Shown here one piece after another: positions 1-10,829 of a DNA stretch of 64,000 nucleotides. Both the position numbers and the translations under genes were made by a program. Source of the stretch: Posidonia oceanica (lineage: Eukaryota > Streptophyta > Magnoliopsida > Alismatales > Posidoniaceae); NCBI GenBank assembly GCA_037176725.1, contig JAZBRS010000020.1:54402001-54466000 (forward strand), given 5' to 3'. Each line of letters begins with the position of its first letter. The stretch's first letter is position 1. The notes below the pieces were generated by a model that saw only the letters and a list, made by a program, of their open reading frames with translations, ran no database searches and had not been told where the DNA came from.

Positions 1-711
1 GTTGTGGTTTGATGCATGAAAGGATAGGTCGTCGTTGCGTGGTATTTTGCGAATGAATTTTGGGTAGGGAAATTTATAGTGGGGTTTAGTGGCATGGTGT
101 ATGTGTGAGTGGGCGTGGTTAGTGGGTTTTGGTGAGGGTTTAGGAAAGAAGGTTGGTGGATGGATGAGGTTTGTAGGCTCCTAAATGAGGGATGGTGGTG
201 CCGTGGCAGGAGTTGGTATATATCATTAGTCACTTCCTCAGACAGATAGGAAGCGGTTGTTGTAGGCAGTATCACTGGAAAGGTTATTTCGGGAAGCGTG
301 TGCGCGAACGAGGTACTCCATGTTCGAGAGTGGCTTACTCCTCTCTCTCCTTCAACTTCTTATGCAAAGTTGGAAGTTTCTGGCTCTAGTGCCTATGAAG
401 TTGAAGCTCTGTAAAAGAACCCATCTGGGCCTAGACTTGATTGCACTGTAGAGGTAGAGGTTGAGGCAGAGGTCGCATTGATGCGCTCTTGATTTGGTCG
501 ACAAAGCTCCATTGTGAAATTGTTCTTTTAAATTATTACAGAAAACTTAAAAAAGGAAATTACAGACTCAATGACACTACTTTATATAGACTCAACGAAA
601 TGAAAGTAAAAGGAAAATAGTAAACAGTTCCTGTTCTAGTGTTCTTGCAACCTATTAATGGTGACAGTTTAATCCCTGCAAACAGTGCACATTGGAACGG
701 AACGTCTACCC

Positions 712-796
712 TGCCGTCACTTGTAAGTCTGGCGACCAAACAAGTCGCCGTTTGAAATGGCGGCTAAGCAAGGTGCCTTCTGAATAGGCGGCTTAA
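712..796. repeat. Three tandem 28-bp spaced inverted repeats (GTCGCC type)
   Basis: Units start at 712, 740 and 768, a 28-bp period. Each has a left arm ending GTCGCC (or a variant), a 9-nt unrelated spacer, and a right arm beginning GGCGAC or GGCGGC. The middle unit is clearest: arm 740-749, spacer 750-758, arm 759-768. The first unit is degenerate. The same geometry recurs in the family-L and family-C LTRs. Confidence 0.7.
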
Positions 797-1482
797 GCCC
801 TATTCTTCCAGCAGCCAAGGTCTGTTTTGGACAGACTGCGCAACAAACAGGAAGATAAAACAATGCAAGTTTCAAACAGATCGGAGGTTTTATTTGTTCA
901 AGTGATTAATTAGTCGATTAATTAAACCTGTATGTTCACAATTAATGAGATTTTTGGCTTATGGGTACCACTCTTTGACCTTCGTTCAAGGTCTACCAAG
1001 AGGGCCTAGGCGGCGGGTTTGTCTCTCTAAAGAGGAGCCCACCACCTAAAATTCTGTCCTTAAGATCGGCCCTTATTAGACCACAAAACAATAAATAAAC
1101 AAGGAATACTAAAGTATCAAGTATCTACCAAGGATTATTTTTGACTTAAGGAAGAAGAAGAGTCAAAAATAAAAGCCTAGGACACCTTGAGTTCTTAACC
1201 TAACTATCCTAACCAAACAGAGTATGGGTGAGTGACTTGCACTGGCCCGGTTCGCTCTGTTTGATTATTTTAGTTAAGGAAAGGAATTTCACAAGGAACT
1301 TTAACTTTAATATCAATAGTTTCCACCTTAAGGGTGGACACATACAAACCTAAAATCTGAATAAAAAACTAAATTTACAGTGAACAGGATGTTAATCAGA
1401 TTTTAATTACTGCAGATCTAGAAGAAAAACAGCACAAGCTACTGAAAATAATAAACGATCTGCAATGAAATAAACACCCAGA

Positions 1483-1567
1483 TCCAGTCGCCTGTAATAG
1501 GTGCATTTGGAATAGTCACCTGAATAGACTACGACTAACTCAGACGCCTGTTAACTGGGCGGCTGGA
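1483..1567. repeat. Three tandem 28-bp spaced inverted repeats (GTCGCC type)
   Basis: Units start at 1483, 1511 and 1539, again a 28-bp period. The third is best preserved: left arm ending GACGCC, 9-nt spacer 1549-1557, right arm GGCGGC. The right arm of the first unit is badly degenerate; it is placed by its spacing. Confidence 0.6.
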
Positions 1568-1857
1568 AACCAGAGTTCTCTGTTTTTCAGAATAGTAGTA
1601 ACCCAACCCACTACGACCCTGGACAGGAGGTTGTCGTTGTCTCAAAGTGCTAACGAGACCTCTTGCCTTAAGATCAAGGTGGTTGGGTTAGGAAAAACTG
1701 TTCTAATGACAGAAAACACTACGGGGTTTAGGAGTTGTGAAAACCTAGGCGCACGGCCTCCTAAACCGAAAACAAAAGAAAGAAACAACTAGATCTAAAG
1801 AAGTAAATGAAGGAAGGAAGGAAAAAACTCATGTAGTACAGAGGGTTGGCTAAAGCC

Positions 1858-1876
1858 GGTCCCACCGTGATCGCCA
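1858..1876 (-). promoter_or_regulatory. Putative primer-binding site of the family-L element
   Basis: Four bases outside the LTR edge at 1881, the minus strand reads TGGCGATCACGGTGGGACC. It begins TGG, as a site complementary to a tRNA CCA end must. It shares TGGCGA and a following TGGG block with the clearer site of the family-B element (37283-37303). This gives the LTR its inferred minus orientation. The tRNA identity is not established. Confidence 0.4.
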
Positions 1877-1880
1877 GTTC

Positions 1881-3518
1881 TGTGGATGTGGATTTTGGGG
1901 GGTGTTTGGATGAAGATAACAATGCTTCCACGACGTTGTTAACTTTGTTGTGATCGCCACTTATCAATGGGCGGACAAGGTGCCTAGGGAGATGTAGATG
2001 ATGTGGGTACTCGATTCATTGGATCAACGGCAGGATGTCGTCCAATGGTTTCCTCGTGTCACGTGAGCATTTTTCCTTTTCCTTCAAAACAAATGAAAAT
2101 AAGAGATCTAGATAAGTTTGTGTGTAGTAAATGATAATAAGAAGAAAACAGAGAATAATATGAACAAATGAATCTAATACTAACCAAGGGTTGTTCCCCG
2201 CATGCTTATGCTATGGGTCCTATTTTAAGGAATGCAATATGAAAATGAAAAAGATTGGAAGAATATACTCCCTTCACCCTCGTGCTGTATGCAGTGGAAT
2301 GAAGAAGTGGAGGCACGGTTGGGGCTCCGGCTATGCTCGAGATCTCTGAGATCGAAGTTGGGATGTAGTGATCTCTGGGATCTAGGGTTTCTCTGGATTG
2401 GAGATGGAGGCTAAGACTCTCTCTTTTCTTTTGATCTCTCTCTTGGATATGGATCCCAAACCCTAAAATCTTAAAATTGGCCTCCTTAAACCCTAAAATT
2501 CCCTCCTCAAACCCTAAAATTGCCTCCTCCGTGCACTAACTCATGGAGGCTATTTATTGGTCTGTGGGACACGGGTGGCTCAACCCTAGGAAGTTTCTAG
2601 AAGCTTTTAGAAGAACACTGATTTTTAGGGTTAGTCGCCGCATAAGGGGGCGACTGGGACAAATATCTCCCGAAAAGATAAAGGAAATGCCGTGGAAAAC
2701 ACCGCGTGACCACGTCAGCGGAGTCCACATCAGCTAGTCACCGTATATAGTGGCGCCTAGCTGTAGCACTATTCCAGGCAACTAAAATATTTGTTTCTGA
2801 TTTTTAGGAGATTCTAAGGGATTGGGTTCTGATTTTTAGGGATTTGATTAGCACATTAAAATGTGTTAAAAATCAAGATATTTGTTTTGAAGCCTCCTAG
2901 GATTTTCTAGATTGTTCTTTGATTATTTTATTTATGATATATGTGTTATACCATATATTAAATGCTAGAAAATCACATGAATATCAATAATTTACGGAAA
3001 AATGTTATAATAGCTTATAAAATTCCCATATATTATATTAATGCCTAGGATATTAATATTTACACTGGAGAGAGAGAAATGGTGCTAGTTGCCTGTCACA
3101 CAGGCACCTACACAGTCCCCTCTGAAAGGCGTCTGGTTGTGTCGCCACTCTGGGAGGCAACTAGCTAAGTCTTTTGTATTTTTAATCCTGTCTTTTAGGT
3201 TAGATCCAGAAAACTTGATAATAGCCCGAAAAACTTCAGAGATCTCATGAAATCATAAAAATGTCTTCTTTAACTCAAATCTGCCACTGATTTGAGTGGG
3301 ATAAAGAGTGCTCAAGGTACTCAAACTTGCCACAAGTCTGAGTGCGTTAGCTATGCCACAGCTAACAACCTTGAGCTAAGTAAAATCAAGCATTGTTTTT
3401 AAGCAAATCATGAAAATTCCGGAAAAGTATGTTATTAAGCCTTAGTTATGTGATCTAGGTGCCTCAGAAGTTCCTGTCCTCTATGAACTCTGGGAAATGC
3501 GAAAATGGAATATCTACA
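1881..3518 (-). mobile_element. LTR of an Ogre/Tat-like element, family L, copy 1
   Basis: The segment begins TGTGGATGTGG and ends ATATCTACA, so it has the TG...CA ends of an LTR. It is collinear over its whole 1.64 kb with a second copy at 15626-17451, including the shared terminal sequences. Orientation is inferred from a primer-binding-like site just outside the left edge, and from the reverse complement of copy 2 carrying a TATA-like CTATAAATAG box. At least four 29-bp spaced inverted repeats lie inside (2630, 2733, 3084, 3137). The right flank is integrase-bearing pol of family A. No target duplication can be tested because the other end is off the window. Confidence 0.7.
2630..3165. repeat. 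Dispersed 29-bp spaced inverted repeats in LTR L copy 1
   Basis: Clear units lie at 2630-2658, 2733-2761, 3084-3112 and 3137-3165. Each is a 10-bp arm (consensus GCTAGTCGCC), a 9-nt spacer and a 10-bp arm (consensus GGCGACTAGC). The spacers are unrelated to each other. A degenerate fifth unit may lie near 3113-3136. Confidence 0.75.
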
Positions 3519-4737
3519 CCTGGAATCTGGTAGCCTCCCACCTGGCACCTCAGCAGCAAATAGAAGGACTTTGGCGCGTCTGACGTTAAAGTATGTGTTA
3601 GGAGCAGGGCAGTTATACAGAAGATCCTACAACCAGATGCTCCTACGCTGCCTGAGCAAGACGGAGGCTGACACGCTGATGCTTCAAGTACATGCAGGGA
3701 CCTGTGGCCCTCATATGAACGGCGTGCTGCTGGCCTAGAAGATCATACTCCAAGGCTACTTCTTGTCAACCATGGAGGCAAACTACTGCCAGTTTGTGCG
3801 TAGATGCCATAACTGCTAGATCCATGGTAACTTTATTCGTGCTCCCTCACAGCAGCTGCACAACATGTCGTCGCCATGGCCCTTCTCCACCTAGGAGATT
3901 GATGTCATCGGCGCTATACATCCTCCTACCTCGAATGGTCATCGCTTCATCCTCGTGGCGATAGACTACTTTACTAGGTGGGTGGAAGCTACCTCCTACA
4001 AGGCTGTCACAGCCGCGACGATAGAGAAATTTATCAGAAACAACATCGTTGCCCGATATGGGGTCCCACACTCCCTCATCTTTGATATTGGTGCAAATTT
4101 CACAGCCAAGAGGATCGAGGAGTATTTGCAAAACCTCAAGATCAAGCATCACAGGTCCTCGCCCTATCGATCGCAGATGAACGGAGCAGTGGAGTCTGCC
4201 AACAAGAACATTGTGAAGATCATGAAGAAGATGGCAGAAACCCACAAGGACTGGCATGACAAGCTTCCGTACACACTCTGGGCATACAGGACATCAGTCC
4301 GGACCTCGATAGGAGCCAGCCTGTACTCACTAGCGTACGGCATGGAGGCGGTGCTGCCCGTCGAAGTAGAGATCCCCTCACTGCGGATTCTACGAGAAGC
4401 TGAGCTAGAGGAGGCAGAATGGGTCGAAGATCGCTGCGTCCAGCTAAACCTGATTGACGAGCACAGATTGCAAGCTATGCACAATGCTCGTTGTTACCAG
4501 AAGTGGATGGCCAGAGCATACCTGAAGAAAGTTCAGCCCAGAAGCGTTCAGCTAGGGGATCTCGTTCTATGAGTCATTCACCTACCTAACGATCGAGGCA
4601 AATTTTGGCCCAACTGGCGCGGCCCCTTTGTGGTCAAGCAGACATTCTCTAGTAGTGCAGCAATCCTTGAGGACATGGACCAGATCGGGCAATCAGAGCC
4701 AGTCAACTGGTGCTACCTCAAGAAGTACTATCAGTAG
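3519..4737 (+). pseudogene. C-terminal pol (integrase) of family-A Ogre/Tat-like retrotransposon
   Basis: One frame runs from the LTR edge to TAG at 4735-4737. It starts in the linker between RNase H and integrase, then shows the zinc-binding HHCC region (histidines near 3687 and 3708, cysteine pair near 3790-3816). The integrase core keeps Asp in EIDVIG, Asp in FDIGANF and Glu in GAVESANKN. Farther on are VLPVEVEIPSLR and the terminal NWCYLKKYYQ, typical of the Tat/Ogre lineage in my knowledge of the family. Four internal stops break it: 3736-3738, 3817-3819, 3892-3894 and 4570-4572. There is no frameshift. At least two (CHNC*IHG, FST*EID) fit one transition from Gln or Trp. The upstream part is displaced by the family-L insertion. 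Confidence 0.9.
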
Positions 4738-5974
4738 CTTGGGACCCTCGCTTTGAAGTTCCTTTCTTCTCTGTCCTATCCCATGCATTTTCATTCTTGT
4801 ACATCTCCATGCATTTCTTCCTGTCCTGTCCCATGCATTTTCACCTTTGTACATCTCCATGCATTTCTCCCCTTTTAAGCATATCTCATTCAAAAAATCA
4901 AAAAAAAATCATGCATTGCAATCCTAGCTCGATGATGAAATCAGAAGTGCTTGCTTGCTCTGGAAGGAGTCTACCCTACCTCACCTGACACTACTAAAAT
5001 GTTCTAGCTAGTGAGGGATCCACCACTCAGTGAGAACAAGCGCAATGCCTAAACCCCCTAGGACTTACACCTCTAGAGGGAGATAAAATGCTAGGGTATA
5101 AGCAAGAATGTGAGCTAAAAAAGAATACATGTCTAAGCATGGGCATAAAAGAAAAGAATGAAAATAGAAGGCGAAGATAGAAGTCGGCCCTAAAGATAGA
5201 GGTGTGCAGTGTAACCCCCTCCCTCCTGCTTACCTTAGAGAGGAGTCGAAGTTCGTACCTAGGAAATCTACAAATCCCACAGGGCCTAGCCACCCATGTC
5301 TAGCAAGCAGCTCCCCAGCTTCAAACCAGGTGCCCATTACCTCTAAGCCAGGGATAGGGGAGACCTGCACGCCTATGTGGGTGCAAAAGAAATAAAGAGA
5401 ATGAAATGAGTAGGTGTAGGTCCTTAAGAGTTTGACATAGAGCATGTCCTCACTACAACACCACCTAAGCACAAAATCATCACCCTTTGCAGAGTACCAC
5501 TAACAAGTTAGGAATCTGAGTAGAGTCTAGTGAGTCAGGGACCACTCTCTTCCTCTACAGCAGGCACTAAGCACTCCATATGCTGAGGGCAATACACATC
5601 AATCGTAAATCATGCATATATCCACAGCACCAATCATTCCTTTTTCCTCTGTTCTTTCCGCTCTGCAAGACTTGGCTCAGCACTGAGACAGTACTTCTAC
5701 CAAGCACAGGTTGACCTCCTTCGAATCACACTGGCCTAGGGCTCCCACCTGTTCTTTCTCGTGCAGCTTCGCCCCACGCAGGTGAAACCTCCAGGCTCGA
5801 ATGTGTTTAGTCTTGAATGCTAGCTGTCGAACATATTGAACTGCCTTACTAGCTTTGAAATCTGCTTCCTTGACAGCCAGTGGTTATATGCCTATATGAT
5901 CTAATGAACCATAGCCTTTGGTGATAGGTACTTGAAGATTCTACGCCAGCTGCCTACATTCTCCCTCTTGCGCA
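4738..5974 (+). other. Spacer between pol and the extra ORF, family A
   Basis: No gene is seen. The segment resembles 29411-30758 of family B in order and in patches, notably the block after pol with an AGGACTTACACC-type stretch. Two short imperfect direct repeats (CCCATGCATTTTCA with ACATCTCCATGC) occur at 4779-4865. The DUF7745-like similarity may begin a little before the chosen ATG, near 5920. Confidence 0.6.
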
Positions 5975-7177
5975 ATGGGTTTCCCCACTCTAGTGACCTC
6001 GATGCATTGCTCCGAGACCCTGCGAGAGTGGATTGGCAAGCTCACCGAAGATGACCGCGAGAGGTTATGCTCATGGGGCATACCATCTAAACTTCTGAGG
6101 GCAACTAATGTTGAAGTGAGCCGACATCTTCTGTGCACCGCTATAAGATTCTGGAGACCGGCGCACCACGTCCTCCGCTTCAGTAGAATGGAGCTAATGC
6201 CCACGCTGGAAGAAGTACGCTAGATCTGCGGCTTCTCCAATCTTATGGGACCAACCATTTTCATGAGACGCAGTAGATATATTGCAGTCCTGAGCCAACT
6301 GTCTGGGCTCTCTACTGAAGGCTGCCAGCAAAGGCTAATCTACTCCAGCGGGCTCATGACCATGCTCCGCCTAGGATACTTTGATGAAACTGTGGAGAAG
6401 CGTGCTGAGCTCGGAGATGAGTTGTGGCTCCAGGGATTTGTCACTCGCTTTCTAGGCGAGCTGATTTTCACTCATGGCCGGATGACAGTTGCAATCGAGA
6501 TTACTGAGATTGCACTTGCTGTGGTGACCCAGCAGATTGACCTGGCACCAGTCGTCCTACCAGAGACTTATCATGGGCTAGACCGCATTTTGCACTACTG
6601 CCGCCACTTCCATGGCTGCGGGGTCCTCATACAGACTTGGTTGGCCGGACACCTAGAAATGGATATTCTGCACCGCTAGAGGCCTGCCTTCAAGACATAC
6701 TGCAATAGCGGCCATGCCAAGACTATCAAGAGCGTCTAGGAAGAATACGAGAAGCTGTCAAAGCTAACAGATGATGCAGTAACCTAGTGTATCATCCCAT
6801 CCGTGGCTGAACCATTTACTGTCTTCTTTGGCACCCGCGACATGCGACTTGTTGTGCTGCTAGGATTCAGTGGGGGTGTGGAATACCACCCTATCTGGGT
6901 CCTACGGCAATTTGGCTTCCAGCAGGGCACCTTTGTCGATAGAACAGCGCCTAGGCTTCTCCAGACCTATCCTCTTAGTTCAGCTGCCACTACAACAGAG
7001 CTTGCCAACCTAATGCAGCATGGAGTGCAGTAGACGGACATTGCGGCTGCAAAAGGCTCAAGGTGCACCCCTGAGTATGTGACTGAGGTGCAGGGACTCT
7101 GGCCCATCAATGAGATCCCACCTGGCATCCCTCTGTTCCCTGATTCCAGGAGATCAAAGAAGGCCCGAACCAGTTAG
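5975..7177 (+). pseudogene. DUF7745-like extra ORF of family A, broken by five stops
   Basis: The frame runs from ATG (MGFPTLVT) to TAG at 7175-7177: 400 codons before the stop. The family-B copy at 28208-29410 has exactly the same length and start, with no indel, and roughly three quarters identical residues by eye. Internal stops are at 6221-6223, 6677-6679, 6737-6739, 6785-6787 and 7031-7033. Features such as a GRTELTHTLEEV-like block, PETYHGLDR and VEYHPIWVLRQFG recall the plant DUF7745/plant-mobile-domain-related proteins often carried as extra ORFs by Tat/Ogre elements; that assignment is from memory. Biochemical function is unknown. It lies in the element's sense orientation, downstream of pol. 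Confidence 0.75.
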
Positions 7178-7627
7178 GGCATAGCGCAGTTGCTTGTTCA
7201 GTTTTTGAATCATGCTGTATCTTATTTGGCCTGCCACAGGCGTGTAACCAGAGCTTAATCATTGCAAAGATGTTTCGCACCATCTGTTTGTGTTGATTGC
7301 CTAGCCTTATGCATATTTGTTCTTACCGGTCAAACCTTGGGCCTCCAGCCAGGTTTGCTTCCAGGATGCTGCAGGAGACATATCGAGCACCTTAGAGAGT
7401 TAGGAGCAGCAACCAGGACTCTCAGTACAAGGGAACTGTAGAAAAGCCCCCCCGCAATCAATCCAGATGCCAAAATCTTTGCAGACCCGCACTATCAAAT
7501 CAAGCAAGGCCACCAAGCACCCTCGCACAGATCTTCTTTCGGCCTGGTACCCCTAACTACTCGTTTGGCAAACATGTTAGTGTTGTCCGCATTCTCCATT
7601 TTTCCGATGCCAAGGGCGCTTCAGCTG

Positions 7628-7656
7628 TCCCTTGGTATCATTCCTGATACTAGGGG
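7628..7656 (+). promoter_or_regulatory. Conserved stem-loop, family A copy
   Basis: Left arm CCTTGGTATCA, a short loop, right arm TGATACTAGGGG. The same hairpin, in the same place between the extra ORF and the tandem array, is found in family B (27799-27825) and twice in family C (58724-58753, 63083-63113). Confidence 0.7.
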
Positions 7657-7699
7657 CATCTTTTTTGCTGCCCTGTGGTATCACTCCCCCCTTTCTTTT

Positions 7700-8880
7700 G
7701 GTCGGTAAGTCCGCGTACTTACCAGTCAACCCTTTTTCTTGGCGTGACTCTTTGGAGTCCCGCGTGCTTGCTTCCTTGGTCGAGGGCGAGCCTTTCTCCT
7801 TGCATGACTCTCCGGTGTCCCGCGTGCTTATTTCCTTGGTCAAGGACGAGTCTTTGTCTTCCCGCATGCTTGTTTCCTCAGTCAAGGACAAGCCTCCTGC
7901 TTCGCATGACCTGCTAGGGTCCTGTGCGCTTGTTTCCTCGGTTGAGGATAAGCCTCCTACTTCGCATGACCTGCTAGGGTCCCGTGCGCTTGCTTCCTCA
8001 GTCGAGGACAAGCCTCCTATTTTGCGTGACCTGCTGGGCTCCCGCATGCTTGTTTCCTTGGTCAAGGACAAGCCTTCTGCTTCGCATGACCTGCTAGGGT
8101 CCCACGCGCTTGTTTCCTCGGTCGAGGACAAGCCTTTGCTTGGCTCCATGCGGACGGAGTCCCCTAATTGTTTCCTCGTGCGAGGTCAGGCCCGCTTGCT
8201 TCCTTGATCGAGGACAAGCCTTTGCGTGCCCCGGCTCCGTGCAAATGGAGTCCCCTACCTGTTTCCTCATGCGAGGTTAGGCCTGCTTGTTCCCTCGTGC
8301 GAGGACAAGCCTTTGGTGACTCCGCTTAGTACGAACGGAGTCCCTGCCTATTTCCTCATGCGAGGTCAAGCCTGCTTGTTTCCTCGTGCGAGTTCAAGCC
8401 TTTGGCGACTCCACTTAGTGCGAATGGAGTCCCCCGCCTGTTTCCTCGTGCGAGGTCAGGCCCACTTGCTTCCTCGACTGGGGACAAGCGCTTTGGCAAC
8501 TCCACTCAGTGTGAACGGAGTCCCCTACCTATTTCCTCATGTAAGGTCAGGCCTGCTTGCTTCCTCATGCAAGGACAAGCCTTTGCGCGGCTCTACTCAG
8601 TGCGAACGGAGTCCCCTGCCTGTTTCCTCGTGCGAGGTCAGGCCCTCTTGCTTCTTCGTGTGAGGACAAGCCTTTGCTCGGCTCCGTCCACACGGAGTCC
8701 CCTAGCTGTTTCCTCGTGTGAGGTTAGGCCCGCTTGCTTCGTCATGTGAGGACAAGCCTTTGCTTGGCTCCGTCCACACGGAGTCACCGCCTGTTTCCTC
8801 GTGCGAGGTCAGGCCCGCTTGCTTCCTCGTGTAAGGACAAGCCTTTGCGTGACTTCGCTCCGGGTGGACGGAGTCCCGCT
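7700..8880 (+). repeat. Tandem array upstream of the 3' LTR, family A
   Basis: Imperfect repeats carry GCTTGCTTCCTCGNNCGAGG ACAAGCCTTTG followed by a GACTCC...GGAGTC dyad. In the first part (to about 8150) units are shorter, about 60 bp, with CCTCGGTCGAGGACAAGCC cores. The CCTCG(N)CGAGG core is itself palindromic. Long open frames crossing the array on both strands are by-products of the repeat. Family C arrays share the GCTTGCTTCC...GAGGACAAG core. Confidence 0.85.
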
Positions 8881-9470
8881 TGCTCTCGTTTTCTCGGTTG
8901 GAGAGGTGATGCTCTCCTTTCTCTTGCTTTCTTTCTCAGCAAGGGAGAGGTTGCCCTCTTCTTGCTCTTTTTCTTCTTGCTTGCTTTCTAGCTTGGTAGG
9001 AGGAGATGCCCCCCTCTTCTCTTGCGCGTTCTCAGAATTCTGCCCCCCCTTTGCACGGCTCTGGCCGTTCGCTTGCTTCCTCGGGCGAGGACAAGCTATC
9101 TCTTTTCCCCCTCCGAATTGGCAGCCCTAACCGCCCAAACGGCAAGCACGACAATCTTATCCAGTGCCACCTTTTGCGTAAATTTGGACTAGCTACCAAA
9201 TTATCGCATTGCATTGCACCCCTTTTAGCATTCCTTTGCATTAACCCCGCATTTCCTTGTTCATAATGTCACATGCTAGATAGTTACATTAGCATGCATT
9301 GCATTAGCATTTGCACCTACATTCGCATTTCGCATTGCGGCAATGAGTCGCGACTTTCGGTGCATCTGTCGAATAAGTGACTCATGCTAATAGCATTTTG
9401 CTCCTGCTGATGTCAGGCGGGGTGTCTTGTCAACCCTGAGCCACGGTCTTGCTATGCTTGACCTCGCTCA
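8881..9470 (+). other. Spacer before the 3' LTR of family A
   Basis: Non-coding. It starts with a C/T-rich stretch and ends with a block shared with families B and C: a small hairpin at 9356-9373, then the sequence around CAACCCTGAGC. GCATT-rich stretches lie between 9200 and 9340. Confidence 0.7.
9356..9373 (+). promoter_or_regulatory. Conserved CATC-loop hairpin, family A
   Basis: The sense strand reads TTCGGTG-CATC-TGTCGAA, an imperfect 7-bp stem with a 4-nt loop. Equivalent hairpins precede the polypurine tract in families B (25690-25707) and C (58314-58331, 62628-62645), all with CATC in the loop on the element's sense strand. Confidence 0.65.
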
Positions 9471-9482
9471 AGGAGGGGCATC
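9471..9482 (+). promoter_or_regulatory. Polypurine tract of family A
   Basis: AAGGAGGGGCATC lies directly before the LTR start TGTAGACACCCC at 9483. The same GGAGGGGCATC block borders the LTRs of families B and C. In LTR elements this tract primes plus-strand DNA synthesis. Confidence 0.8.
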
Positions 9483-9744
9483 TGTAGACACCCCATTTTG
9501 ACAGGCTTTAAGTTGGTGGATTTCCTTGGAAGCTTGCTCAAGTTCGCAGCCTGACAAACCTAACAAACCATTTCCAAAACCTACCCCAAATCCAACCTAA
9601 ACCTTGACCTAGACCTTGATCCCTTTTAAACCCACCCAAAACCTCCTAAAACCACCTAAACCAGTCCAAATCCCTATCTTGGTCCTAAACAAGCCTTAAC
9701 CTAAGCCATAATTCCCAAAAATAGCCGTGATACATCTCTAGGAC

Positions 9745-9831
9745 GTTGGACGCTAGCTAATGCAGCGTCCAACGTTGGACATGGTCTGTGCTAGCGTCTA
9801 ACGTTAGACGTTGCACCAGCGAGCATCCAAC
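9745..9831. repeat. Trimer of 29-bp spaced inverted repeats (GTTGGACGCT type)
   Basis: Three head-to-tail units start at 9745, 9774 and 9803, with exact 29-bp spacing. Each is a 10-bp arm (GTTGGACGCT or variant), a 9-nt spacer and a 10-bp arm (AGCGTCCAAC or variant). The first unit has perfect arms around AGCTAATGC. Confidence 0.9.
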
Positions 9832-10829
9832 ATGTCGGGGAGGCCAGCGCCCTTCAGCTGCCCTCCGCCACGCCCGGAGCTGCCCTCCGCCGTGCCCTGC
9901 CATCCCACAACCTCACGTCCACTCCCCACTTACTACCCACTCCCTCCAAGCACTAAAAAAAACCCCAGTTATTACCCATCCTCTCCGGCCTACCACCTCC
10001 CACCTTCGCTGGCCAACTTGCCTCTCACAGCCTTCTCCACCGCCTCGCCGCTCCTGCCACCTGCAGACCTAATGCCACTTACCCCCTTGCCATCCCTGAC
10101 ATGTCCACACCCCCAACTGTGGCTCCAGCTCTCTCTGCACCTCGCCTGCCACCTCTGCAAGTCTGGTGAACAAAAGAGAACCCATCACCACAATTTTGAT
10201 CACCACACCAATTTGCTGAAAATTGAGAATCCCTCCAAGCTTAGAGCGATTCCCAGAGTGCTTCCCCACCTATGAGCAAGCCTCCCGAACCCTCTCCCAA
10301 GCTCAGGCTGCCCTCCGGAGCTCGCCATCCGTCACCGTCCATCTTCGCTGGCCAACCACGGGACACCAATCCGGGCTACAACAGGTAGTTTTTTCTCTAC
10401 CCTTAGCTTAAGCGTGCATGCAGTAGCTTGGTAGACTCTTTTCCACATGTTTTCCACCACGCACGTAGCCCCACCACCTAGCTCACCGGAGTCTGGCAAT
10501 GGGTTCACCGCCTGCACGAGGCCGCCAGCCTGTGAGTGTGTGGCTGCCTCCCTCACGGACCCCATGGCTTGCTTAAGGTTTGGGAACTCTTCCCTCGCCC
10601 TCACAAGGCTTCACAGCTAGTTCTCGTGGCTCGCTGGCCTCACAGATGGCCGGAGAAGACATGGAAACCGACGGCGAGAGGGAGGAGGTGGGTGGAGCAA
10701 TCCACTCACCCATTTTTGTCACCAAACATGTGTTTAGATTCGTCTTTACTTGCTCTTGCTTCCTAGCTATCTAGTTTGCCATTTTCAATCGATTTGAATG
10801 CTGTTTCTGGCTGGGAAGTTTCCCGACTT

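Larger units (their letters stand above)
1..1880. other. Left-edge non-coding sequence, probable leader of a family-L element
   Basis: No coding region is convincing here; the short open frames have no recognisable motif. The segment abuts the LTR at 1881. Read on the minus strand it starts with a primer-binding-site-like stretch (1858-1876), as expected if it is the untranslated leader of a minus-strand element whose 5' LTR is 1881-3518. It contains two clusters of the same 28-bp inverted repeats seen inside that LTR (712-796 and 1483-1567), which ties it to the same family. Positions 1-660 show only a short Arg-Gly-like run near 450-480 and nothing I can identify. The other end of the element would lie left of the window. 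Confidence 0.45.

Noticed and set aside
1..660. Possible gag nucleic-acid-binding stretch (Arg-Gly run near 450-480)
   Set aside because: Too short, interrupted by a stop, and without neighbouring gag motifs.
3847..4257. 136-codon minus-strand frame opposite integrase
   Set aside because: A shadow of the integrase coding sequence on the plus strand, without recognisable motifs.
7577..8149. 190-codon minus-strand and 191-codon plus-strand frames
   Set aside because: Both cross the family-A tandem array and encode only its repeat.
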